DNA of 35,059 nt, taken from positions 1 through 35,059 of the forward strand of contig CAJTYC010000018.1 in assembly GCA_910584185.1 (NCBI GenBank), written 5' to 3'. The DNA comes from an uncultured Muribaculaceae bacterium (GTDB lineage: Bacteria; Bacteroidota; Bacteroidia; Bacteroidales; Muribaculaceae). A program made the translations under genes and the position numbers. The notes beneath the pieces are model-generated. The model did not search any database. It worked only from the letters and a program-made list of their open reading frames with translations, and was not told where the DNA came from. Below, one piece after another: positions 1 through 7,123 of this stretch (position 1 is the stretch's first letter; every line of letters starts with the position of its first letter).

Positions 1-51
1 AGCATCTGACTACGGATCAGAAGGTTACAGGTTTGAATCCTGTAGGAGTCA
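1..51 (+). tRNA. tRNA-Arg (anticodon ACG), 3' part only
   Basis: The anticodon stem TCTGA (5-9) pairs with TCAGA (17-21) around the 7-nt loop CTACGGA, so the anticodon at 12-14 is ACG, which reads arginine CGN codons. The T arm is ACAGG (27-31), a 7-nt loop (32-38) and CCTGT (39-43). The 3' acceptor strand is 44-50 with discriminator A at 51. The acceptor 5' strand and most of the D arm lie before the window. CCA is not encoded. The T loop reads TTTGAAT instead of the usual TTCGAAT. Confidence 0.88.
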
Positions 52-54
52 CTC

Positions 55-83
55 GAGGGTGTGCATTGCACACCCTCTTTTTT
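55..83 (+). terminator. Rho-independent terminator after tRNA-Arg
   Basis: A perfect 10-bp stem, GAGGGTGTGC (55-64) with GCACACCCTC (68-77), closes a 3-nt loop and runs straight into six T residues. It begins 4 nt after the tRNA end, so it ends the tRNA transcript. Confidence 0.9.
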
Positions 84-146
84 GTTGTCCACGGCGCTTA
101 CTCACCCCAAATATAATTGTTTTGGGCTTATTTTTGTGCCATACGT

Positions 147-177
147 TTTGTAATTTTTGATTTATTTATTACTTTTG
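147..177 (+). promoter_or_regulatory. Sigma-ABfr-type promoter for the ROK kinase gene
   Basis: A TTTG at 147-150 (-33 element) and TACTTTTG at 170-177 (-7 element, consensus TAnnTTTG) are 19 bp apart, as in known Bacteroidetes vegetative promoters. The predicted start near 182 leaves a leader of about 80 nt before the ATG at 263. Confidence 0.6.
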
Positions 178-262
178 TGACTGAAAAACTCTCTTTTCTC
201 CCTCTTTCCTGCATTTCCTCAACCATTATTGAGAATATCATAAATTTCTAATATCAATACAA

Positions 263-1273
263 ATGAGCAAACCGTATGTAGTCGGAATCGACATAGGTGG
301 TACAAATACCGTGTTTGGAATAGTTGATGCCCGTGGCCACGTAGTGGCTGCTGACTCTGTAAAGACCAAGAAGCATGTCAACTTCGACGATTATATCCAG
401 GACCTCCATGAAGGACTCTCCCGTCTTATCAAGGCCAATGATGCCGAAGACCAGATTCAGGGCATAGGTATAGGTGCTCCCAACGCAAATTATTACAGTG
501 GAGAAATCGTTAACGCTCCTAACTTGCCGTGGGGTCCAATAGTGCCTCTCGCTGAGAAGGTGAGCAAGATTTTCGGAGGCATTCCGGTGGCTGTTACCAA
601 CGATGCCAATGCTGCAGCCCTCGGTGAGATGGCTTATGGCGCAGCCCGTGGCATGAAGGATTTCATAATGATTACGCTTGGCACCGGCGTAGGTTCGGGT
701 ATCGTAATCAACGGACAGCTTGTGTATGGTTCCGACGGCTTTGCAGGCGAGCTCGGCCACGTAATCATGAAGCGTAACAATGGCCGCGTATGTGGATGTG
801 GTCGCACAGGATGTCTTGAGGCTTATTGCTCTGCCACAGGTGTGGCTCGCACTGCCCGTGAGTTCCTCGAAGTGCGTTCAGAGCCTTCTTTGCTCCGCAA
901 CATCGAGATTGAGGATATTACATCTAAGGATGTCTATGATGCCGCAATGGCAGGAGATAGTCTCGCCAAGGAGATTTTCACTTATACTGGCACAATACTC
1001 GGTGAGGCCTTGGCAGACATGGCTGCATTCTCAAGCCCGCAGGCGTTCATCCTTTTCGGTGGTCTCGCCAAGAGTGGTGACCTTCTGCTCAAGCCCATCA
1101 AGGAGGCTTATGACAAGAACGTGTTCCCGATTTTCCGAGGCAAGGCTAAAATCATAATCTCAGAGCTCAAGGAGAGCGATGCTGCCGTGCTTGGCGCATC
1201 TGCCCTCGGTTGGGAAGCTAAGTACCGCTACGAGTCACCGCTCCTCGAGAAGCAGGACGACGAGAGCAACTAA
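263..1273 (+). CDS. ROK family sugar kinase (glucokinase-like)
   Basis: This 336-residue protein is a ROK-family kinase, predicted to phosphorylate glucose or a related hexose with ATP in the cytoplasm. It opens with the ATP phosphate-binding motif DIGGTNT (10-16). It carries the catalytic aspartate in NDAN (Asp114) and the ROK zinc site made of His166 in GELGH with Cys177, Cys179 and Cys184 of the CxCGxxGCxE signature. Length fits the family. No N-terminal helix-turn-helix is present, so it is an enzyme and not a ROK repressor. It stands alone: a tRNA terminator lies upstream and a bidirectional terminator at 1302-1343 follows. Substrate choice (glucose, N-acetylmannosamine or other) cannot be told from these motifs. 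Confidence 0.9.
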   Translation: MSKPYVVGIDIGGTNTVFGIVDARGHVVAADSVKTKKHVNFDDYIQDLHEGLSRLIKANDAEDQIQGIGIGAPNANYYSGEIVNAPNLPWGPIVPLAEKVSKIFGGIPVAVTNDANAAALGEMAYGAARGMKDFIMITLGTGVGSGIVINGQLVYGSDGFAGELGHVIMKRNNGRVCGCGRTGCLEAYCSATGVARTAREFLEVRSEPSLLRNIEIEDITSKDVYDAAMAGDSLAKEIFTYTGTILGEALADMAAFSSPQAFILFGGLAKSGDLLLKPIKEAYDKNVFPIFRGKAKIIISELKESDAAVLGASALGWEAKYRYESPLLEKQDDESN

Positions 1274-1301
1274 ATTTAGTATGAACCCATCTTATAAAAA
1301 C

Positions 1302-1343
1302 TGGCTTCGCGAGGCGCACTGCTTCGCGAAGCCAAATTTTTTT
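1302..1343. terminator. Bidirectional terminator between the ROK kinase and maf
   Basis: An 11-bp perfect stem, TGGCTTCGCGA (1302-1312) with TCGCGAAGCCA (1324-1334), is followed on the plus strand by a T run at 1337-1343. On the minus strand it is followed by TTTTTATAAG, so it can serve both convergent genes. The stem sequence matches the head of the dispersed repeat described at 13491-13605 and 34884-34985. Confidence 0.8.
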
Positions 1344-1923
1344 AAAACGCTCTCAGCTCCTTGATTAGCTGATGCACCGGTAACCCCATGACATTATAGA
1401 AACTGCCTTCTATTGCCTCTACAGCCACACAGCCGATCCATTCTTGTATGCCATAGGCTCCGGCCTTGTCGTAGGGGAGGAAGTTGTCTACGTAATACTC
1501 TATGTCACTGTCGGAAAGTTCGGCAAATTTTACCTTTGTCTCTGTGGAGAATGTGGTGCGCTTCTGAAGGGTAGAAATGGTTACGCCGGTGATCACCAGA
1601 TGTGTCTTGCCCGATAGCCGGTGTAGCATATTTATTGCCTCGTCGCGGTTTTTAGGCTTGCCGAGCACTGAACCATCGAGTATCACCAATGTGTCGGCAG
1701 TGATTATCAATTCGTTGTCGCGCATATTTTCCATAAAAGCATCCGCTTTAAGGTTGGAGAGAAATTGCGGAATCTGGTGCGCGGGCAATTCAGGCGGATA
1801 TTTCTCCTCCACTCCTCCTAAACTCACCACACTGAATGGCAACCTGACCTGTTGAAGTAACTCACGTCTGCGGGGCGACTTGCTCGCCAACAATATCTTG
1901 TACTCTCTAAGATTCTCAAACAT
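1342..1923 (-). CDS. Maf-family nucleoside triphosphate pyrophosphatase
   Basis: This 193-residue protein is a Maf-like enzyme that hydrolyses non-canonical or excess nucleoside triphosphates (dTTP/UTP type) to the monophosphate and pyrophosphate. Seen motifs are the N-terminal SKSPRR loop (14-19), the catalytic aspartate of ITADTLV (Asp77), DKAGAYGIQE (152-161) and GSFYNVMGLP (173-182). The DKAGAYGIQ form fits the dTTP/UTP (YhdE) subgroup better than the 7-methyl-GTP subgroup. It starts 80 bp after the DUF2520 gene on the same strand with no clear promoter of its own, so it is probably the last gene of that unit. Its stop codon lies inside the T run of the bidirectional terminator. Confidence 0.92.
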   Translation of the reverse strand: MFENLREYKILLASKSPRRRELLQQVRLPFSVVSLGGVEEKYPPELPAHQIPQFLSNLKADAFMENMRDNELIITADTLVILDGSVLGKPKNRDEAINMLHRLSGKTHLVITGVTISTLQKRTTFSTETKVKFAELSDSDIEYYVDNFLPYDKAGAYGIQEWIGCVAVEAIEGSFYNVMGLPVHQLIKELRAF

Positions 1924-2003
1924 AACTTTTTTATTATATTATGTGTCAAAGTCCATGTTATAAACATACTTAATAACTCATGACGACTCTGACCTGATAC
2001 TTT

Positions 2004-2732
2004 TTATTCCGTCCGGTGGTTCATAATCGATTCTGACATGATCCGGTATATTTCACGAAGTTTGCTGTCGGCAGCGAGCATTTCCATATGGCGTGATATG
2101 GTGGCAGTGTCGTGCCGTGCAGCCGGGCCGGTCTGTGCCTTTGCCGGCGGCATATCGCGTAGTTTGCGGGTGGTCTCTTCGAGCAGTGGCAGCAGCAGTC
2201 TGAAGTCGATGTCATGCTTCTCCAAATATTCCGAAGAGAGTGTCCAGAGGTGATTGGCGAAGTTGCAAGCCACCACCGAACCCAAGTGAAGGTGCCGGCG
2301 TTTCTCGGAGTCGGCATGGTGCACCTCGTGGCTGATCTGTCGGGCGGTATCAAAAAGCATTTGCTCGGATGCAGGGTCGGTGGCTTCGATAAAGAATGGT
2401 ATCTCGCTGTAATCAAGCTCCACCCCTTTGGAGAATGTCTGGAGTGGATAGAACACGCCCGCGTGGCGGTGGTATTGGCCAATGGTGGAGAGGGGCGTGG
2501 TGCCAGATGTGTGGGCCACCACAGCAGCTCCGGTCAGAAGCGTACCCAACTTCCCGCTGACTTCAGATATCGCGTTGTCGCTTACGGCAATCAGATACAA
2601 GTCCGCATCGAGGCGCAGACCTTCTAAGCTGCGCGGATTGACGGCCTTCACATCTGCACAGCTGTGAAGTGCATTCATAAGATGAGTCGCAACATTGCCT
2701 CTCCCTATTATCTCAATTTTCATGCTTTCCAT
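2004..2732 (-). CDS. Rossmann-fold DUF2520 protein
   Basis: This 242-residue protein begins with a beta strand and the dinucleotide-binding loop IGRGNVATHL, typical of NAD(P)-binding Rossmann domains. A DUF2520 helical half follows, including HLGSVVACNFANHL, a segment typical of the family and placed where reductase-type dehydrogenases dimerise. DUF2520 proteins resemble F420-dependent or pyrroline-5-carboxylate reductases, but no substrate is established. The frame opens at ATG 2732; a second ATG at 2723 gives MKIEIIGRG, the usual family start, so the first three residues are uncertain. It lies 10 bp after the ATP-grasp-like gene, which argues for one transcript. Confidence 0.85.
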   Translation of the reverse strand: MESMKIEIIGRGNVATHLMNALHSCADVKAVNPRSLEGLRLDADLYLIAVSDNAISEVSGKLGTLLTGAAVVAHTSGTTPLSTIGQYHRHAGVFYPLQTFSKGVELDYSEIPFFIEATDPASEQMLFDTARQISHEVHHADSEKRRHLHLGSVVACNFANHLWTLSSEYLEKHDIDFRLLLPLLEETTRKLRDMPPAKAQTGPAARHDTATISRHMEMLAADSKLREIYRIMSESIMNHRTE

Positions 2733-2742
2733 TTTTGCCTAT

Positions 2743-3732
2743 CTATATTATGAGATTAAGCATCCCCATGGTGTGCCGCAGGTTTATTTCGACACATGGG
2801 TTGACTGCACCTGATGTTGTAGCCAACATATCAATGCCGAGAGGCCCGTCGTAGTCTTCGGCGATTAGTGAGGCCAAAGCCTCTTGTTGCTCCTCTATTA
2901 TACTTTGCGGTCTGACGTTGATGCTTCGTCCTATTATGTCGATTAATTCAGCTTGGCTTCCCTCTATCTGACCGTGATATTTGCCTCGGCGTGAGGTCTC
3001 GAATACTGACCAACCGAGAAATTCTACGTTTCCTTGCGAGCATCTCCATTCAGATGCGAAGTCGAGAACCTTATCATAGACTTTCTCCATCATCACAGAA
3101 CCCTGCTTTTCGATAATGCCTCGCACCCAAGGCTCCACATGCCTCGCTTCCAAGTCGTCGCTCAACAGTATTCCCCTCCCCGAGCTGCTCCACGGGGTCT
3201 TGAAAAAACGACGGCTATCTTTACCGAATGCCTCCATGGCGCATGATGTGTCGAATACCTCTTCGGGTATCATAATCTCGGAGGTCATGATGTCGCTATG
3301 CTCTTTAATCCATTGCATGAAAGCTATTGTGGTGCGCCGGTGTGAGAGTTGGCGCAGACGGTCCATCGCCTCAGCTGTGGGCAAGCCCGGGGTGTGGCCT
3401 ATCTTATTGACAACAAACCTGCGCATGGCTTGGTTCCAGCCCCACGGTTCGACCATCATGCTGTCGATATGCAGACTCGACTTTGCAAGGTCGCGCATGG
3501 TGAATATCCTCAGCCCCTTGCTAACGGCGATATCGTAATGCAAGAGAGATTCCACAGGCGTGGAGGGGGTGTCGAGCAGCAGTATTGCGTCGGCATGCGG
3601 AGTGGCATAAAGAGCCGGAAGCAGTGCAAGGCTTTTGCGAAGCTCCACCACACTGCTCGGCGGTGTGTACCACTGACCGCCATTTGCCAAAGCATAATCG
3701 GTGTCAGGGTTGAATATGTGAAGACGATTCAA
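2743..3732 (-). CDS. Uncharacterised ATP-grasp-like protein
   Basis: I do not recognise a characterised homologue. The protein (329 residues from the start chosen here) has the outline of an ATP-grasp ligase: a lysine followed by a Ser/Gly-rich loop (KTPWSSSGRG), a middle block with MMEKVYDKVLDFASEW, and a C-terminal metal-site pattern in which GPLGIDML is followed by CVEINLRHTMG, an E-x-N-x-R arrangement that binds Mg-ATP in this fold. The frame stays open to an ATG at 3822, but that extension would translate the AT-rich tandem stretch and the G-rich dispersed repeat, which are non-coding elsewhere. I therefore prefer the TTG at 3732, just before RLHIFNPDTDYALANGG. It heads the unit with the DUF2520 gene and maf. 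Confidence 0.7.
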   Translation of the reverse strand: MNRLHIFNPDTDYALANGGQWYTPPSSVVELRKSLALLPALYATPHADAILLLDTPSTPVESLLHYDIAVSKGLRIFTMRDLAKSSLHIDSMMVEPWGWNQAMRRFVVNKIGHTPGLPTAEAMDRLRQLSHRRTTIAFMQWIKEHSDIMTSEIMIPEEVFDTSCAMEAFGKDSRRFFKTPWSSSGRGILLSDDLEARHVEPWVRGIIEKQGSVMMEKVYDKVLDFASEWRCSQGNVEFLGWSVFETSRRGKYHGQIEGSQAELIDIIGRSINVRPQSIIEEQQEALASLIAEDYDGPLGIDMLATTSGAVNPCVEINLRHTMGMLNLII

Positions 3733-3734
3733 TT

Positions 3735-3766
3735 CAATTAATAATGAGTAATTAATAATGAATAAT
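3735..3766. repeat. AT-rich degenerate tandem repeat
   Basis: The stretch is built from near copies of AATTAATAATGA. It lies directly upstream of the ATP-grasp-like gene start and abuts the G-rich repeat. It carries no promoter match that I can find. Confidence 0.6.
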
Positions 3767-3823
3767 GGCTTCGCGACGTTGCATCTCGCACCCGGGAGAG
3801 AGGAGGTGCCACCGACGATCACG
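3767..3823 (+). repeat. Dispersed G-rich intergenic repeat, copy A
   Basis: Starts with GGCTTCGCGACG (the reverse complement of the head of the other unit type), continues with GTTGCATCTCGCAC and a GGGAGAGAGGAGG core, and ends with ACCGACGATCACG. The same order of blocks is found at 13521-13572 and 34884-34925. It ends exactly where the 50-bp palindrome begins. Confidence 0.8.
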
Positions 3824-3873
3824 GAGAATCAACAAAAGCCGCAGACCCGGGTCTGCGGCTTTTGTTGATTCTC
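3824..3873. terminator. 50-bp perfect palindrome, bidirectional terminator after the omega gene
   Basis: Twenty-five bases (3824-3848) are followed, with no spacer, by their exact reverse complement (3849-3873). The core GCCGCAGACC and GGTCTGCGGC forms the stem, and TTTTGTT follows it on either strand. The stop codon of the minus-strand omega gene is 11 bp away, so this is its terminator. Confidence 0.85.
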
Positions 3874-3884
3874 TTGCTTGATGT

Positions 3885-4223
3885 TTAGTCGCTGAGCATA
3901 GCCTTCTCCTTGAGTGGGTTGGAGAAGTAAAGCTTGTGCTCCACATATTCCTGAGTGGCGAGGAGCGTCGGCTTCGGTAGTTTCTCGTAAAAACGCGAAA
4001 TTTCAATCTGCTCGCGGTTTTCAGACACCTCTTCAAGATTGTCGGCCGACGATGTGAACTCCTGGAGCTTCTTCTCAAGCTCTTTCTTCAAATCCATCGA
4101 AATCTGGTTGGCTCTCTTGCCGATGATGCACACGGTCTCGTATACGTTGCCCGTCTGTTCGGCCATGGCTATCATGTCGCGGGTCACTGTAGTGAGCGGT
4201 GCGTTGGTCTTCTTATAATCCAT
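3885..4223 (-). CDS. rpoZ: DNA-directed RNA polymerase omega subunit (Rpb6-like, Bacteroidetes type)
   Basis: This 112-residue protein belongs to the Bacteroidetes branch of the omega/Rpb6 family, which supports assembly and stability of the RNA polymerase beta-prime subunit. The start MDYKKTNAPLTTVTRDM, the central ETVCIIGKRANQI (the conserved omega segment) and the C-terminal KLPKPTLLATQEY are typical of the family in this phylum, which is longer and diverged from the proteobacterial protein. It follows bamD by 59 bp on the same strand without an internal promoter match, an order common in Bacteroidales, and is ended by the palindromic terminator. Confidence 0.88.
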   Translation of the reverse strand: MDYKKTNAPLTTVTRDMIAMAEQTGNVYETVCIIGKRANQISMDLKKELEKKLQEFTSSADNLEEVSENREQIEISRFYEKLPKPTLLATQEYVEHKLYFSNPLKEKAMLSD

Positions 4224-4282
4224 AAATGCTTTTATGTTTTATTTTTGTCTTTTCTAATTTGGGGTGAGCTTCGCGCGTCTGC

Positions 4283-5083
4283 TTATCGGTTTACGTGCGA
4301 TTGCGCAATCTTCAGGATGGTCTCTGCCTCCTTGGCGTGCTTGGTCTCCGGATAGTTGTTGACAAACGCGTAATATTCATCTATCACATCGTTGTAACGC
4401 TCAGCCATCTTTTCGGCCACACTGTTTTTCGCCATCTGAAACTTTGACTTCAGAATCAGAAATTCAAAGTCTTCCTTATATTTTGAATAGGGATAGTCTT
4501 TGAGTGCGTTGCGCGACACAATCACGGCCGACTCATAGTTGTTGCCCATGAAGTTGCCGAGGTTATAATATAGCTGAGCATTCTGCAACTCCTTAAGCGT
4601 CAGCTTATCCTGCATCTCGAATATGGCATCCTGAGCCTCCTTCACCTTCTCGCTCTTCGGATATTTCTCCAGGAAGTTCTTGAGCTCCTCTATCGCCTTG
4701 ATGGTATAGGTCTGGTCGAGCTGGGCGTCGGGCGAGTCCTTATAGAATCCGTAGCCCGAATAGAAATGCGACAGTTCGGCAAACTTCCCTTTCGGATAAC
4801 GCTGATAGTAGGTCTTGAAGTAGAGGTTGGAGTTCTCGTAGTCCTGATTCTCATAATACGACATGGCCAGAAGAAAAAGAGCCTCCTCGCCTTTGGCGGT
4901 GCCTCGCAGCGGAGTGTATATCTCACCTAATATAGTGGAGGCCTGTATATATTTCTTCTCTTCGTATGCTCGCTTGGCATAGTCGAATTTGTAGTCCACA
5001 TCGCGGCTCTTCAGCACCTTGGTGTATTCGGTGCAGGAGGCCATCAATGCCATCAGGGGTATTAATAGGAGAAATTTGCGCAT
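4283..5083 (-). CDS. bamD: Outer membrane protein assembly factor BamD (lipoprotein)
   Basis: This 266-residue protein is the TPR lipoprotein of the BAM complex, which inserts beta-barrel proteins into the outer membrane. The N terminus is a lipoprotein signal with lipobox MASC (Cys17). The mature part is made of repeated helical hairpins of the TPR type, with recognisable turns such as ALFLLAMSYYENQDYENSNLYF and KEAQDAIFEMQDKL. Length fits the family. It is transcribed away from the PASTA-protein gene, with a TAACTTTG box at 5138-5145, and leads the two-gene unit with the omega gene. Confidence 0.9.
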   Translation of the reverse strand: MRKFLLLIPLMALMASCTEYTKVLKSRDVDYKFDYAKRAYEEKKYIQASTILGEIYTPLRGTAKGEEALFLLAMSYYENQDYENSNLYFKTYYQRYPKGKFAELSHFYSGYGFYKDSPDAQLDQTYTIKAIEELKNFLEKYPKSEKVKEAQDAIFEMQDKLTLKELQNAQLYYNLGNFMGNNYESAVIVSRNALKDYPYSKYKEDFEFLILKSKFQMAKNSVAEKMAERYNDVIDEYYAFVNNYPETKHAKEAETILKIAQSHVNR

Positions 5084-5137
5084 TCTCTAAATTTCGTTTT
5101 GAGTATGTGCGGAAACAGCTTTCCCGCATTCGAAATG

Positions 5138-5145
5138 CAAAGTTA
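5138..5145 (-). promoter_or_regulatory. Candidate -7 element for bamD
   Basis: On the minus strand this reads TAACTTTG, a full match to TAnnTTTG, about 55 bp before the bamD ATG. No TTTG lies at the expected 19-21 bp upstream, so only the -7 half is supported. Confidence 0.4.
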
Positions 5146-5189
5146 GCAAAAATTATCGTAATTCGGCCCTAAATCTCATCAAAATTTGT

Positions 5190-5197
5190 TAACTTTG
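5190..5197 (+). promoter_or_regulatory. Candidate -7 element for the PASTA-protein operon
   Basis: TAACTTTG matches TAnnTTTG and lies 22 bp before the GTG at 5219. It sits back to back with the identical box for bamD. No convincing -33 element is seen. If real, it excludes translation from the earlier TTG at 5186. Confidence 0.4.
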
Positions 5198-5218
5198 GGC
5201 CATAAAACCAAAAAATTC

Positions 5219-6001
5219 GTGAGAACTAATCAGTCTGACCACTCATACAGTTGGGGAAGTAAGTTTATTGACCGCCATCCGGTGTTGGCCAACTTGGTGA
5301 TAATCTTGATTATCGCTGCGCTCGGCATATATGCTGCCTATCTGGCTACAGCTCTTTTTACGAAGCATGGCCGCAGTGTGCGGGTGCCGGGTGTGGAGAA
5401 CATGTCGTACACCGAGGCGATATCGCGTCTGCATGATGCCGGCCTCAAGGTGGATATCCGCGACTCGCTCTATCGCGAGGATATGAAGCCGGGGTTTGTA
5501 ATCGAGCAGTTCCCTCGCGCGAAGTCGGTGGTGAAGCCGGGTCGCAAGATTTTCCTTTATATAAATACTGTGCATCCCAAGGAGGTGGTGCTCGACGATG
5601 ATAATCACCCCAATGAGCTTGCATTGAAGGGCGTCTCCGAGCGTCAGGCCATGGCTAAGTTTGAGGAGCTCGGTTTCAAGAAAGTTAAGGTGGTGAAGGT
5701 GCTTGGCACCACTGACCGCGTGGTGAAAGTGCTCGCCAACGGGCGTCCTATTCATAAGATGCAGAAGGTGCCGGTAAATGCCACTATCGTGATAGAGGTG
5801 TCTGACGGCCGTTTGGATGCTCTCCAGGATTCCCTCTCCAACCTTGAGTATCTCGATGCTTACAATGAGTCGCGCCGGCAGGAGTCTTATGGCGGTGAGG
5901 AGACATATTCGCCCGACTTTACACCTATGCCCAAGGAGACTGAAACTTACGAGCAGGGTGGCGGAAGTGAGCAGGAAGAGGAAAATTCACAATATTTCTA
6001 A
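5219..6001 (+). CDS. PASTA domain membrane protein without kinase
   Basis: From the GTG at 5219 this is a 260-residue protein with a short cytoplasmic N terminus, one membrane helix (about 22-47) and two extracytoplasmic PASTA domains (about 54-119 and 128-204). An acidic, glutamate-rich tail follows. PASTA domains bind peptidoglycan fragments in penicillin-binding proteins and Ser/Thr kinases; here there is neither a kinase nor a transpeptidase domain, as is usual for this Bacteroidales protein, so the role is presumed to be in cell-wall sensing or organisation. The frame is open to a TTG at 5186, but a TAACTTTG promoter box overlaps that start. It leads a tight five-gene run; rluD follows after 9 bp. 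Confidence 0.82.
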   Translation: MRTNQSDHSYSWGSKFIDRHPVLANLVIILIIAALGIYAAYLATALFTKHGRSVRVPGVENMSYTEAISRLHDAGLKVDIRDSLYREDMKPGFVIEQFPRAKSVVKPGRKIFLYINTVHPKEVVLDDDNHPNELALKGVSERQAMAKFEELGFKKVKVVKVLGTTDRVVKVLANGRPIHKMQKVPVNATIVIEVSDGRLDALQDSLSNLEYLDAYNESRRQESYGGEETYSPDFTPMPKETETYEQGGGSEQEEENSQYF

Positions 6002-6010
6002 GTTGCCGAC

Positions 6011-7123
6011 ATGACTGCAGATATTGAGAATGATGATTCTTTGGAATTTGCCTCCGGACTGATGGATGAGGAGGGGGAGGAGGTTTCCGCGCCTACCTAT
6101 GTGCTCGATGGCCGTGAGCTGTATGAGCATTTCCACTTTGTGGCCGACAAGGGCCAAAAGCTGCTGCGCGTAGACAAGTTCCTTGTCGAGAGGATGGAGA
6201 AAACCTCGCGCAACCGTGTGCAGCAGGCCGCCGATGCGGGGTGCATCATAGTGAATGGCAAGGCTGTGAAGTCGAGCTATAAGGTGAAGCCCGGCGATGT
6301 GGTGAGCATCGTGATGGACCGCCCGCGTTATGACTTCGAGATTATCGCCCAGGATATTCCGCTCGATATCGTGTATGAAGACAAGTTCCTGCTTGTGGTG
6401 AATAAGCCGCCCGGCCTGGTGGTGCATCCCGGGCACGGCAATTATTCAGGCACTCTGGTCAATGCCCTGGCTTGGCATTTTCGTGACAATCCCGATTACG
6501 ATGTGAGCGACCCGAGACTCGGGCTTGTGCATCGCATCGACAAGGATACCTCCGGCCTGCTCGTGGTGGCAAAGACCCCGGAGGCGAAGACGATGCTCGG
6601 CAAGCAATTTTTCGACAAGACCACGAAGCGTGAATATGTGGCGTTGGTGTGGGGTGACTTCGCCGCCGACAATGGCACGATAGTGGGCAATATAGCCCGC
6701 AATCCGCGCAATAAGCTTCAGATGGCCGTGATGTCGGACCCCAGCGTGGGTAAGCATGCCGTGACGCATTATGAAGTGCTTGAACGTTTCGGATATACCA
6801 CCTTGGTGAAGTGCGTGCTCGAGACGGGGCGCACTCACCAGATCCGAGTGCATATGCTTCATGAAGGCCATCCGCTCTTCAACGATGATCGTTATGGCGG
6901 AGATAAAATACTAAAGGGAAATACTTCTTCCACTTACAAACGTTTTATAGATAACTGCTTCGCGGTGTGCCCACGGCAGGCCCTGCATGCCCGCACGCTC
7001 GGGTTTGTGCATCCCGACACGGGCGAGGAGATGTTTTTTGAGGCTCCGATACCCGACGACATGCAGGCCCTGATTGCCAAGTGGCGCAACCGGAACAATA
7101 TAGATGAAATTCAGAGACAATGA
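6011..7123 (+). CDS. rluD: RluD-type 23S rRNA pseudouridine synthase
   Basis: This 370-residue RluA-family enzyme isomerises uridines in RNA; by architecture it is closest to RluD, which modifies the helix 69 region of 23S rRNA. An acidic N-terminal extension of about 45 residues precedes an S4 RNA-binding domain (about 50-115). The catalytic domain has the HRIDKDTSG motif (174-182), with Asp177 as the catalytic residue, and the later GRTHQIRVH motif. Its stop overlaps the start of the next gene (ATGA at 7120-7123), which points to translational coupling. Exact target uridines cannot be read from the sequence. Confidence 0.9.
   Translation: MTADIENDDSLEFASGLMDEEGEEVSAPTYVLDGRELYEHFHFVADKGQKLLRVDKFLVERMEKTSRNRVQQAADAGCIIVNGKAVKSSYKVKPGDVVSIVMDRPRYDFEIIAQDIPLDIVYEDKFLLVVNKPPGLVVHPGHGNYSGTLVNALAWHFRDNPDYDVSDPRLGLVHRIDKDTSGLLVVAKTPEAKTMLGKQFFDKTTKREYVALVWGDFAADNGTIVGNIARNPRNKLQMAVMSDPSVGKHAVTHYEVLERFGYTTLVKCVLETGRTHQIRVHMLHEGHPLFNDDRYGGDKILKGNTSSTYKRFIDNCFAVCPRQALHARTLGFVHPDTGEEMFFEAPIPDDMQALIAKWRNRNNIDEIQRQ

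Noticed and set aside
4262..4281. Further repeat copy between bamD and the omega gene
   Set aside because: GAGCTTCGCGCG resembles part of the repeat head, but no core or CGACGAC end follows, so the match is too short to call.
5186..5218. TTG at 5186 as the start of the PASTA protein
   Set aside because: It would place a consensus TAACTTTG box inside the coding region and add a tail unlike the family. The GTG at 5219 lies about 22 bp after the box.
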